Shown here one piece after another: positions 1 to 6,272 of a DNA stretch of 8,045 nucleotides (position 1 is its first letter; the number at the start of each line of letters is the position of its first letter). The notes under the pieces are model-generated. The model ran no database searches and was not told the origin of the DNA. It saw nothing but the letters and a program-made list of their open reading frames with translations. The DNA comes from Thermoplasmatota archaeon. Its GTDB lineage: Archaea; Thermoplasmatota; Penumbrarchaeia; Penumbrarchaeales; Penumbrarchaeaceae. The stretch is from positions 1 through 8,045 of the forward strand of contig JAUVBH010000062.1 of NCBI GenBank assembly GCA_030591285.1, read 5' to 3'. Made by a program: the position numbers and the translations under genes.

Positions 1-165
1 GAAGAGCTTCATCACATCGATGTACTGTTGAAGTACAGGTGGTCCAACTCTTCGGTGTATCCTTGCAGTTACCTTCCTGGCTATGCCCAGGAAAAGATGT
101 CCTGCCATGAAAACAATGATCGGAGCTAGGAAGGCCATGACCCATGTTTGTGTCGCCCAGGCCAT
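1..165 (-). CDS. NuoH/MbhM-like membrane subunit of a complex I-related respiratory complex, partial (3' end missing)
   Basis: Only the first 55 residues are present; the gene runs off the window at position 1. In this family the protein is the membrane anchor that joins the peripheral redox module (NuoB/NuoD-like) to the ion-pumping arm. Visible features are a hydrophobic first helix (about residues 8-28) followed by a basic cytoplasmic stretch with ARIHRRVGPP and LQQYIDVMKLF (residues 34-55), which matches the conserved NuoH/HyfC/EchB/MbhM pattern of arginines, GP, LQ, D and KL. The ATG at 163-165 shares its A with the TAA stop of the upstream gene (TAATG). A GGGTGG-type ribosome-binding site lies at 170-179 inside that gene. 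Following antiporter-type subunits, it shows that the operon encodes a redox-linked complex and not a free-standing Mrp antiporter. Whether it belongs to an Mbx/Mbs, Mbh or other type cannot be told from this fragment. Confidence 0.85.
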   Translation of the reverse strand, partial: MAWATQTWVMAFLAPIIVFMAGHLFLGIARKVTARIHRRVGPPVLQQYIDVMKLF

Positions 166-2054
166 TAGAACCACCCCCCGTACTGCCAGAGAATAACACC
201 TACGATAATCATTGAAACGAATATAAGCCAGAGGTAACCGGTCACGTCACCGTTGAAGATCGTTCGTGTTAATCTAGCCACTTGAGCAGCTCCTCTGTAA
301 ACTTTCCCCCAACCTTTCTTGATGTAATTCCCGAAGTAAGGTTTCAGAACCCTTTCATATGGAGCATAGAAGTGGAAAGCATAGTGGAACTTGCGGTCCA
401 TCTTGTCCATGGGCTCTTCACCTGCTGTGAAGGTATCTCGGAGGGAGATATGTCTTCCACGTGGTCCTGCGAAGAACATGATGCAGGCGATAACAAACCC
501 GATCCCAGTAGCTATCATCACCACAAGACCTGAGTAAGTTCCCACCCCGGACCCAAGCTCGATCACAGAATATTTGGGAGCTTCCATTCCAATGTCACCC
601 ATTGCTCTGGATATCAGCTCCATCGGGGCCCCTGGGATGAATGCGAAGACAATGAGAGCTATCATGATGATCGCCATGGGGATCATCATCGTCAAGGGAG
701 CTTCCTTGACGTCCTTGAACTCATCTCTTAGTTGCCCCATGAACCCTCCTTGTAATATCCTGAAGGAATAGAGGAAAGCAGACACTGAAGCGAGGAAGAG
801 GATAGGAACTATCATCCCCACGCCTTTCTCCAGCGCTCCCTCATATATGAGCCACTTGGAGGCCAGACCCGAAGTTATCGGTATGGCGGCCGCCGCAAAA
901 ATTCCCACGAGGAACATCCAGAAAGTTGCAGGCATGACATGTATCATACCTCCCATTCTTGACAGTTTATGTTCACCGGTCCTGTAGATCACTGCTCCAA
1001 TACCCATGAAGAGCACCGCTTTGAACATTGTATGGTTCAGAACATGATAGAGAGCTCCTGCAGTTCCCACAGAACCTCCGATCCCGATACCAACGAATAT
1101 GTATCCAATCTGGGACACAGAGGAGTAAGCTAACAGCTTTTTAGCATCATCTTGGAACATAGCCAACATTCCTCCGATAAGTGCTGTCAGAGCTCCGAAG
1201 ATCGCAATTATCATACCTATCCCTGTGAGGTCGTTCCAGGAGCCGTACGTTGCAAGTATTCCCATGCCGATGAAAACGTCGACAACCAGGAAAACACCGT
1301 AGATACCGGTCTTGGATAGACCTCCAGAGAAGAAGGCCGTGAAGCTGTCGGGAGTATATGTGTAAGCCTCCGGGGCCCAGATATGGAACGGGATAATGGC
1401 CGCCTTCGTTCCGAAAGCTATCAGACCGATGACGAGGAAAGCGATCCTGTAACCATCACTTCCATCGAGAACGGATGCAGTTACTCCTGCGAAATCCATT
1501 CCATATCCCGAGCTGGAGACAAGAGCTATCAGGGTCAGTATTCCTCCGGCTGAAAGCATTCCAAATCCGAGGTAAATCTTGAAAGCCCTTCCAGCGGGTC
1601 TTCGATCATTTCCTATCAGTAGAAGAGCCGACCAGGTCATAAGTTCCCAGAAGATGAACATTGAAAGCAGGTCCCTCGCCATGGTGACACCGGCGCCCCC
1701 AAGAAGTGAAAGCATGAACAATCCATAGAATGGGGTCTTGGTCGCTTTCTCCCTCATTGGTTCAAGAGAGTACAGCAGCACTAACGGTGCTAGTACCACC
1801 AGACATGCCATGAACAGATATGAGAACCAGGTGATCCCAAGGGAGATCTGGAGACCGTCAAAAAATTCTATCTCCATGAACTCCTCTGGAAGCTTGTCCA
1901 TTACTCCCATTGCTATGACAACGATCGCTCCAAGAAGACCTGACAGGAATGCAACTATTCCGGAGATCCATTTCATTCTGTAGGTCAGGAAGGACAGACC
2001 GGTTCCAATGACAAGTATGCCCAGAAGTATCTCAACGCTGAAAAGGTCACTCAT
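165..2054 (-). CDS. Second MnhD/NuoL-type proton-translocating subunit with C-terminal lateral-helix tail (MbxH'-like)
   Basis: This 629-residue polytopic membrane protein belongs to the NuoL/NuoM/NuoN/MrpA-D superfamily (Proton_antipo_M domain). The usual proton-path residues are all in place: Glu137 in FIFWELMTW (TM5), Lys217 in FGTKAAIIPFHIW (TM7), Lys248 in GGLSKTGIYG (TM8), His341 and Lys345 in NHTMFKAVLF, and Lys400 in SGLASKWLIY (TM12). After the 14-helix core it carries about 100 extra residues: TFTAGEEP (540-547), a mainly basic and aromatic amphipathic stretch (about 553-600) and a last membrane helix (about 606-624). This resembles the lateral helix of NuoL and the separate MbhI subunit of Mbh. 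The start ATG overlaps the stop of the preceding gene (TGATG), with a GGTGAT site just upstream (2058-2066). Position and length fit the H' subunit of the Mbx/Mbs type, which lies next to M. The specific name is inferred from order, the family is clear. Confidence 0.9.
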   Translation of the reverse strand: MSDLFSVEILLGILVIGTGLSFLTYRMKWISGIVAFLSGLLGAIVVIAMGVMDKLPEEFMEIEFFDGLQISLGITWFSYLFMACLVVLAPLVLLYSLEPMREKATKTPFYGLFMLSLLGGAGVTMARDLLSMFIFWELMTWSALLLIGNDRRPAGRAFKIYLGFGMLSAGGILTLIALVSSSGYGMDFAGVTASVLDGSDGYRIAFLVIGLIAFGTKAAIIPFHIWAPEAYTYTPDSFTAFFSGGLSKTGIYGVFLVVDVFIGMGILATYGSWNDLTGIGMIIAIFGALTALIGGMLAMFQDDAKKLLAYSSVSQIGYIFVGIGIGGSVGTAGALYHVLNHTMFKAVLFMGIGAVIYRTGEHKLSRMGGMIHVMPATFWMFLVGIFAAAAIPITSGLASKWLIYEGALEKGVGMIVPILFLASVSAFLYSFRILQGGFMGQLRDEFKDVKEAPLTMMIPMAIIMIALIVFAFIPGAPMELISRAMGDIGMEAPKYSVIELGSGVGTYSGLVVMIATGIGFVIACIMFFAGPRGRHISLRDTFTAGEEPMDKMDRKFHYAFHFYAPYERVLKPYFGNYIKKGWGKVYRGAAQVARLTRTIFNGDVTGYLWLIFVSMIIVGVILWQYGGWF

Positions 2055-3559
2055 CAGATCACCCCCGCGAGAATGATAATGGCACCACCGAACTCGAGGA
2101 CCACCAGATCAATGATATCCTGAAGCAATCCAGGAACAGCTCCCAGTAAGACTCCCAGGGCAACGGCGATCAGTGCCATCACGGTGGTGGTGATGGGCAG
2201 CTTGAAAGCCTTCGCTTCTTCCTTCTTTGGGAGTACCCTCCAAAGCAGTTTTCCAATATACCCTGCTTCAAGTAGTGTTCCAACTATCAACAGTCCAACC
2301 AATAGCCAGTTCGATTCTCCACCTGCTCCTGAGAAAAGGAAATACTTCCCCCAGAATATTGGGGATGGCGGCATACCAAGGAGCATCAAAGCAGCTCCAA
2401 TGAACAGGAATGCTGTCACCCTGGACTTTCCCATCAGGCCATCCAGAACTGAAAGTGGAAGGTCCCTATCCTTGTGTCTCATCGCACCGGTCAGGGAGAA
2501 CAGAACTGGTTTGGAGATAAGGTGCCCGATCATGATCAGGACAGCTGCATAGATCCCGTTCTCTCCTCCAAGGGAGAATGCAGCAAGAATAAGGCCGAAC
2601 ATTCCGATGGATGAGAATCCCCATAGCCGGTAGAGGTCCTTTGAGGTGAAAGCTGCTGCTTCACCCACGATGAAGGTAATGACACCGCCCCATAGGAGGA
2701 TATCCATTGCGATGTTCCCCTCCAGTGCTGGAGCGAGGATCACAGTGACCACCTTCAGCATTGCGATCAGTCCTGCCTTTCCGATGATACCGGAGAATAT
2801 GGTAGAAGTACCCCATCGGGAGCCTCTGTAAACTTCAGGGGCCCATCCATTCAGGGGGAAGATCTCCGCTTCTATTCCAAATCCGATTATCATCAGAAGA
2901 AGGGCGGTTCCCGCAACGAAGGTGTCAATACTTCCCACCCTCTCTGCCATCTGAGCGATATTCAGAGTGGATGTAGCTCCATACAAGAGGGCTATGGCCG
3001 CAAGTATGAGGAAGGAGGCCAGGGCAGAGATCACTGCATACCCTGCAGCTCCCTTCCAGTTTAGTCCTTTCTCACCATTGCCCCGGGGAAGGGCTGCAAG
3101 AATAGTACCAGAAATGGAAGTTATCTCCAGGAAGACGAACATATTGAACAGGTCACCGGTGATGACCATGCCAACTGCACCTGCAGTTGCCATCATCGCC
3201 ATCATTTCGAACCATGGTCCCTTGTCGTCCTCCTTCTTCTGGATGCTTGTAACGAGAACATAAAGAGCGACCATTATCATTCCGAAAGTGATCAAACCAC
3301 CAAGAGGAGTGACAATGAGGGAGATACCAAAGGGTGGTTGGAATCCTCCCGTTGTGCTTTCGATCGTATTGTAAGCACCATATGTTCGTGGTTGTACCTC
3401 AATAAGGTCCTTTAGGAGCAAGAGGGAAACCACTCCCATGGCAAGTACACCTATCAATGGAACATACCTGGCAAATTTCTTGGACCCAAGGGCAACAAGA
3501 GGTGTCAGGAAGGCTGCCAGCAATGGTATCACTATTAGAAGAACAGGATCAGGTGTCAT
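2054..3559 (-). CDS. mnhD: MnhD/MrpD-like antiporter subunit (MbxH-like), TM7 lysine replaced by glutamate
   Basis: This 501-residue polytopic membrane protein of the MrpD/NuoM superfamily would form an ion-translocating unit in the membrane arm. Conserved elements include Glu145 in FVFLEITSIS (TM5), Lys261 in SGIIGKAGLIAM (TM8), His346 and Lys350 in MIGHLISKPVLF, and Lys405 in GMPPSPIFWGKYFLF (TM12). The unusual site is TM7, where the family has a lysine before the PxxxW motif: here the sequence reads FGIEAEIFPLNGW, giving Glu230 plus Glu232. The spacing from residue 230 to Lys261 is 31, the same as Lys217 to Lys248 in the neighbouring paralogue, so the alignment is secure. The ATG at 3557-3559 overlaps the previous TGA (ATGA), with CACCTCC (complement of the ribosome-binding site) at 3565-3571. 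The length is typical of MrpD. Adjacent duplication with the next gene suggests two pumping units of different mechanism. Confidence 0.93.
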   Translation of the reverse strand: MTPDPVLLIVIPLLAAFLTPLVALGSKKFARYVPLIGVLAMGVVSLLLLKDLIEVQPRTYGAYNTIESTTGGFQPPFGISLIVTPLGGLITFGMIMVALYVLVTSIQKKEDDKGPWFEMMAMMATAGAVGMVITGDLFNMFVFLEITSISGTILAALPRGNGEKGLNWKGAAGYAVISALASFLILAAIALLYGATSTLNIAQMAERVGSIDTFVAGTALLLMIIGFGIEAEIFPLNGWAPEVYRGSRWGTSTIFSGIIGKAGLIAMLKVVTVILAPALEGNIAMDILLWGGVITFIVGEAAAFTSKDLYRLWGFSSIGMFGLILAAFSLGGENGIYAAVLIMIGHLISKPVLFSLTGAMRHKDRDLPLSVLDGLMGKSRVTAFLFIGAALMLLGMPPSPIFWGKYFLFSGAGGESNWLLVGLLIVGTLLEAGYIGKLLWRVLPKKEEAKAFKLPITTTVMALIAVALGVLLGAVPGLLQDIIDLVVLEFGGAIIILAGVI

Positions 3560-3948
3560 TTCTTCACCTCCTTCTCGTTGGTAAGACCATACGACCAGGA
3601 TTTCAGTTCCAGTGAACCTGTTTTTCTGTAGTATCCAACCGCAGCGACCAGTGCCAAAGCAGTTGTTGCCAGGCCGATGACGATAGCCGTCAGAACAAGT
3701 GCCTGTGGAATGGGATCAACAACACTTCCTGTTGTGGATGAAGCATCAATTCCAGTGTCTCCTCCAACTATTGGAGCAGCCCTGCCGGAGATGTAACCCA
3801 CAGAGACAAGCAGGAGATTCACTCCGGTAGCGATGATAGTTATTGCCATAATGACCTTGATCAGGTTGCGTCTAGACAGAATGCCCCAGATACCTACCGC
3901 GATCAGAAGCAGAATACCTCCGTAGAATACGAGAGCCAGACCGTTCAT
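3556..3948 (-). CDS. mnhC: MnhC/MrpC (NuoK-like) small membrane subunit, MbxG-like
   Basis: This 130-residue protein has three membrane helices (about residues 5-24, 30-53 and 83-107), homologous to MrpC/MnhC and more distantly to NuoK. Recognisable elements are SRRNLIKVIM (25-34), TGVNLLLVSVG (41-51), AAPIVGG (57-63) and the highly conserved DPIPQALVLTAIVIG (78-92). It sits beside MnhD in the membrane arm and is thought to help form the path between the D-type pump and the smaller subunits. The ATG at 3946-3948 overlaps the upstream TGA by ATGA, and its last codons overlap the next gene in the same way, so translation is probably coupled. The ribosome-binding site here (GGGGGATGG) is weaker than at most other junctions of the operon. 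The hydrophilic loop at 62-78, rich in Gly, Ser, Thr and Asp, is of the usual kind for the family. Confidence 0.93.
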   Translation of the reverse strand: MNGLALVFYGGILLLIAVGIWGILSRRNLIKVIMAITIIATGVNLLLVSVGYISGRAAPIVGGDTGIDASSTTGSVVDPIPQALVLTAIVIGLATTALALVAAVGYYRKTGSLELKSWSYGLTNEKEVKK

Positions 3949-4727
3949 GATCCATCCCCCCTCATCTTCTCAACAAGGCCAGTCATTTCCGAACCCACCT
4001 TGAACCCTATTGCAATGTATATCAGGGGAAGGAGTCCAGCTGAAACAAGCATTCCAACCTCTCCCCAATCGCCGGCAAAGTCATTGGCCAGGAAGATCTT
4101 GGAAGCGGTCATCAGACCAACTATACCGAGTCCGATGAAAGCCAACCCAGCTGTGGATTCTATTATTGAGATCACTTTGTGGGAAGCTCCCTTTGTAGGT
4201 TCTGCGATGTAGAAAAGCAGCATTCCAGAGGCAATTATCACACCTCCCTGGAAACCTCCTCCAGGCGATAGATGCCCGTGAAGGAACACGTATACGCCAA
4301 AGAGAATAATCAATGGAAGCACAAGTCTTGCCCCCTTGTTCAAGATCAAACTTGGAGGGAGGATCTTTTTCTTCTTCTTTTCATCATCATCTTTGATGAA
4401 GGATAGAAGTGCACCGACCCCTGTTGCTGCAAGGAAAAGAATCGTAACTTCTCCCAAAGTATCGAAACCTCGATAGTTGACAACAACAGCAGTAACCAGG
4501 TTCGCTGAACCTGTTTCCTCTGAGCTGTTCGCAAGGTATCTCAACCCAGGTGTGGTGATGTTCTCGGTGTCGATCTCTTCCCCGGGTTGGTAATTCACAG
4601 GAAGTTCTTCCTCGATCCTGGGTTCGCCGAAATCGACCTCGACGAATGCAACAAATAAGGTTGCAGCGAACAATAGAGCAAGTGCGATGGCAGGGAGAGA
4701 TCTGTGGAAGGTTGTTCTTTCCATCAT
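3945..4727 (-). CDS. mnhB: Fused MbhE-like + MnhB (MbhF-like) subunit
   Basis: The 260-residue protein has two parts. Residues 1-111 correspond to the MbhE-like region (equivalent to the far C-terminus of MrpA): a first helix at about 11-30, an extracellular acidic loop (34-57), and NLVTAVVVNYRGFDTLGEVT (76-95), a strong family signature. Residues 130-260 are an MnhB/DUF4 domain with VFLHGHLSPGGGFQGGVI (147-164) and three or four membrane helices. The two halves are joined by a very charged linker, KDDDEKKKKK (112-121). In Mrp antiporters and Mbh these parts are on separate polypeptides. A fused or absent E is, as I recall, a feature of mbx-type operons. The first ATG (4725-4727) is preferred over the second (4722-4724), because the ribosome-binding site at 4735-4741 is 7 bases from it. 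The start overlaps the upstream TGA; the end overlaps the next ATG. Confidence 0.92.
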   Translation of the reverse strand: MMERTTFHRSLPAIALALLFAATLFVAFVEVDFGEPRIEEELPVNYQPGEEIDTENITTPGLRYLANSSEETGSANLVTAVVVNYRGFDTLGEVTILFLAATGVGALLSFIKDDDEKKKKKILPPSLILNKGARLVLPLIILFGVYVFLHGHLSPGGGFQGGVIIASGMLLFYIAEPTKGASHKVISIIESTAGLAFIGLGIVGLMTASKIFLANDFAGDWGEVGMLVSAGLLPLIYIAIGFKVGSEMTGLVEKMRGDGS

Positions 4728-4993
4728 TTCTCCTCACCTCCCTCTTCGAAGCGGTTGGTCTTTTTGATCGCAAATACCAATATTATCGCTGTAAGTGCAG
4801 AGCCGATCGATGCTTCTGCCATCGCCACGTCCGGGGCCCGGAGGAGAACGAACACAAATGAAGCTATCAAAGATACTCCGGATAGAAGGATGGCCGCTTT
4901 GATCAGATCCTTGGACCTGATCACCATGACCGCAAGGGCGATCATCAATATGAACATCAAAGTCGCAAGAGCGATGAAAACCAGTTCGTTCAT
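4724..4993 (-). CDS. DUF4040/MbhD-like small subunit (MrpA C-terminal module)
   Basis: This 89-residue protein has three hydrophobic helices (about residues 3-24, 30-50 and 62-77) and corresponds to the DUF4040 module that is found near the C-terminus of MrpA or as separate subunit D of Mbh/Mbx. The signature is VLLRAPDVAMAEASIGSALT (49-68), with Asp55 and Glu60 as membrane-embedded acidic residues; the family consensus is close to RAPDVAxTEAxxGAxLT. It ends in a charged tail (EEGGEEK). In Mbh these small subunits have been proposed to form the sodium-ion path. The ATG at 4991-4993 overlaps the upstream stop by ATGA, and the ribosome-binding complement CACCTCC lies at 4999-5005, six bases away. 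Its last bases overlap the start of the fused E-F gene. Confidence 0.9.
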   Translation of the reverse strand: MNELVFIALATLMFILMIALAVMVIRSKDLIKAAILLSGVSLIASFVFVLLRAPDVAMAEASIGSALTAIILVFAIKKTNRFEEGGEEK

Positions 4994-5343
4994 TCTTTCA
5001 CCTCCCTCTCCTTTCTTTCAAGGGCTGGACCATACTTGTCCACCACGGATCCTTTCCAGAGGGGTACTCCACTTCTGTATGCTCCCCTTGCTATTGCATG
5101 GGAAGAGATCGGGTTTGTAATGAGGAGGAAAACTGCAACCAGAATGGCCTTGGTGAGCAGGGTTGGATCCATTACACCTACACCTATCGCAATCGATATG
5201 GCTCCAAGTGTGATGGATTTGGTAGCTGCCTGGAGTCTGTTGTAAACATCTGGAAGTCTGATGAGTCCAAGGGCGCCAAGGACCTGGAATGATAGTCCTA
5301 TTATGATCAGGACCATCCCGATGATAACATTGATGGCTATCAT
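4990..5343 (-). CDS. mnhG: MnhG/MrpG-like subunit (MbxC-like)
   Basis: This 117-residue MnhG (PhaG) protein has three helices (about residues 3-28, 42-58 and 62-77). It shows LGLIRLPDVYNRLQAATKSI (25-44), the family signature in which the usual His (RLHA) is Gln38 here, and LITNPISSHAIARGAYRSGV (74-93), also a family hallmark. The open frame extends upstream to 5634, but the ATG at 5341-5343 is chosen: it overlaps the stop of the preceding gene by ATGA, it has a GGAGG site at 5347-5351, and the protein from here has the normal family length. The hydrophilic tail, KYGPALERKEREVKE, is probably cytoplasmic. It belongs to the E-F-G block (here A-B-C) that starts Mbh and Mbx operons. Confidence 0.93.
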   Translation of the reverse strand: MIAINVIIGMVLIIIGLSFQVLGALGLIRLPDVYNRLQAATKSITLGAISIAIGVGVMDPTLLTKAILVAVFLLITNPISSHAIARGAYRSGVPLWKGSVVDKYGPALERKEREVKE

Positions 5344-5606
5344 GGGCCTCCCTCCAGGTATCTTGCGAATACAATTACTCCTATGAACGATAGGATCGCG
5401 TATACAAGTCCAACATCGATGTAAATGCTGGACCCGAAGATCAGGGCTGTTATCAGAATGAGAGATAGGATGATGGTGGTCATGTTGTCGACGGCTGCAA
5501 GTCTGTCGGGAGTGGTCGGGCCAAGGAAAGCCCTCATCAGAGCCAAGATCAGCCCTGCTCCTCCCATGCTTGCTGCTATCCATATGAACCAGAGTGGGAT
5601 GCTCAA
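5340..5606 (-). CDS. mnhF: MnhF/MrpF-like subunit (MbxB-like), TTG start
   Basis: The 88-residue protein has three membrane helices (about 5-23, 42-59 and 63-81). Family signatures are MRAFLGPTTPDRLAAVDNMT (24-43), in particular GPTxPDRxxAxD, and YIDVGLVYAILSFIGVIVFA (62-81). MrpF subunits help form the compact helical bundle at one end of the antiporter arm. It begins with TTG (5604-5606), which overlaps the stop of the A gene as TTGA. The start is supported by a strong ribosome-binding site, complement CACCTCC at 5612-5618, five bases upstream, and by the absence of an in-frame ATG nearby. Its end overlaps the ATG of the next gene. Length is normal for the family. Confidence 0.93.
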   Translation of the reverse strand: MSIPLWFIWIAASMGGAGLILALMRAFLGPTTPDRLAAVDNMTTIILSLILITALIFGSSIYIDVGLVYAILSFIGVIVFARYLEGGP

Positions 5607-6097
5607 GGGAACACCTCCTTGACCGCCTTGTCAAGAGGTTTCATGGCTTCCTCCGGGTCATCCTCAACACTGATCCAGTGAATGAAAAGTGAATCATCGA
5701 TATAGTCCATTGAAAGGGTTCCGGGGGTGAGTGTAATGGAGTTAGCAAGGATCATCTTACCCATGTCTGACTTCATGCCTGGTTTAACCTCGACTATTCC
5801 TGGCTTTATGGGCATCTTCGGGTGAAGTACCCTGAATGCAACATCGATATTGGCCAGGATCATTTCCTTGAAGAAGATCAGCAGGAAAACAAAGAACATC
5901 AATATCCTCTTCACAGGGTTTCCTTCACCTGCATCGGGTAGGATACCCGATAAAAAGATTCCCAGAGCCAAGGCGATCAAAGCTCCTGCAATGATCTCCT
6001 GGACCAGGCCGTCTATATCGGTCCTTAATGTCAGCATCATCCAAGCTACCATTAGTACCAACACGGTCAGTACTATCTTTAACGGACTTCTTGCCAT
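5603..6097 (-). CDS. mnhE: MnhE/MrpE-like subunit (MbxA-like), first gene of operon
   Basis: The 164-residue MnhE homologue has two or three N-terminal helices (about residues 7-24, 33-53 and 64-82), then a soluble domain. Family features are LANIDVAFRVLHP (81-93), KPGIVEV (98-104) and MILANSITLTPGTLSMD (115-131). The frame is open to a GTG at 6145, but ATG 6095-6097 is preferred. It has a GGGGTG site (complement 6105-6110) seven bases upstream, the protein MARSPLK then starts right before the first helix, and the upstream GTG would precede the transcription start expected from the TATA box at 6149-6157. Its last three bases overlap the TTG of the next gene. MrpE is an assembly or structural subunit of the Mrp block. 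Confidence 0.92.
   Translation of the reverse strand: MARSPLKIVLTVLVLMVAWMMLTLRTDIDGLVQEIIAGALIALALGIFLSGILPDAGEGNPVKRILMFFVFLLIFFKEMILANIDVAFRVLHPKMPIKPGIVEVKPGMKSDMGKMILANSITLTPGTLSMDYIDDSLFIHWISVEDDPEEAMKPLDKAVKEVFP
5612..5618 (-). promoter_or_regulatory. Strong Shine-Dalgarno site deciding the TTG start of the mnhF-like gene
   Basis: Read on the minus strand this is GGAGGTG, five bases before TTG 5606-5604, and lies inside the end of the preceding gene. It makes the non-ATG start convincing. Confidence 0.75.
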
Positions 6098-6148
6098 ATG
6101 TACACACCCCGGGGCACCAAACGTCTGTGCACGACCCACGCACACCCG

Positions 6149-6157
6149 TTATTATAA
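6149..6157 (-). promoter_or_regulatory. TATA-box promoter of the Mrp/Mbx-like operon
   Basis: On the minus strand the sequence is GTTATAATAACGG, an archaeal TATA-like box. A transcription start about 25 bases downstream would fall near 6128, giving a leader of roughly 30 bases to ATG 6097, with the GGGGTG ribosome site within it. No other promoter-like sequence is evident between the nine overlapping genes, so this probably drives all of them. A weaker A/T-rich block, AAGATTTAATAGAC, lies at 6220-6233 (minus), and could be an alternative start with a longer leader. Confidence 0.6.
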
Positions 6158-6161
6158 CTCA

Positions 6162-6177
6162 CCCTAACATATTAGGG
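6162..6177. promoter_or_regulatory. Perfect inverted repeat upstream of operon promoter, possible regulator site
   Basis: CCCTAA-CATA-TTAGGG has 6-base perfect arms and a 4-base centre. On the transcribed (minus) strand it lies immediately upstream of the TATA box and the BRE position, the usual place for an archaeal activator or for a repressor blocking TFB. No T-run follows, so it does not look like a terminator. The regulator is not known. Confidence 0.4.
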
Positions 6178-6272
6178 CCGTGGTCGTATGTTACAACAAC
6201 TTCCATAGGATTGCAATTTGTCTATTAAATCTTATGGTAATTGAAGGAATGTTACAATTTTATTTGGCATTT

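Noticed and set aside
282..3263. Plus-strand open frames inside the H' and H genes
   Set aside because: They are shadows of the long membrane-protein genes, with composition typical of antisense frames and no ribosome sites.
5344..5634. Long N-terminal extension of the MnhG-like frame to 5634
   Set aside because: It is a shadow of the MnhF-like gene in another frame, with low-hydrophobicity Arg/His/Ser-rich composition. ATG 5343 with its GGAGG site gives the normal protein.
6126..6144. Inverted repeat TGTGC-(9)-GCACA close to the expected operon transcription start
   Set aside because: The arms are only five bases and do not extend, which is too weak for a site call although its place is suggestive.
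6098..6145. N-terminal extension of the MnhE-like gene from GTG 6145 (16 extra residues)
   Set aside because: It would begin upstream of the transcription start expected from the TATA box at 6149-6157, it has no ribosome-binding site, and homologues begin near the first membrane helix as with ATG 6097.
6188..6257. Direct repeat ATGTTACAA at 6188-6196 and 6249-6257
   Set aside because: Nine bases in an A/T-rich spacer, found only twice and without further spacing pattern, can be chance.
6178..6272. SurR-like motif (GTTnnnAAC) near the operon promoter
   Set aside because: The closest candidate, GTTGTTGTAAC on the minus strand near 6191-6201, has spacing of five or two between half sites, not three, so it does not fit the motif known from Thermococcales.
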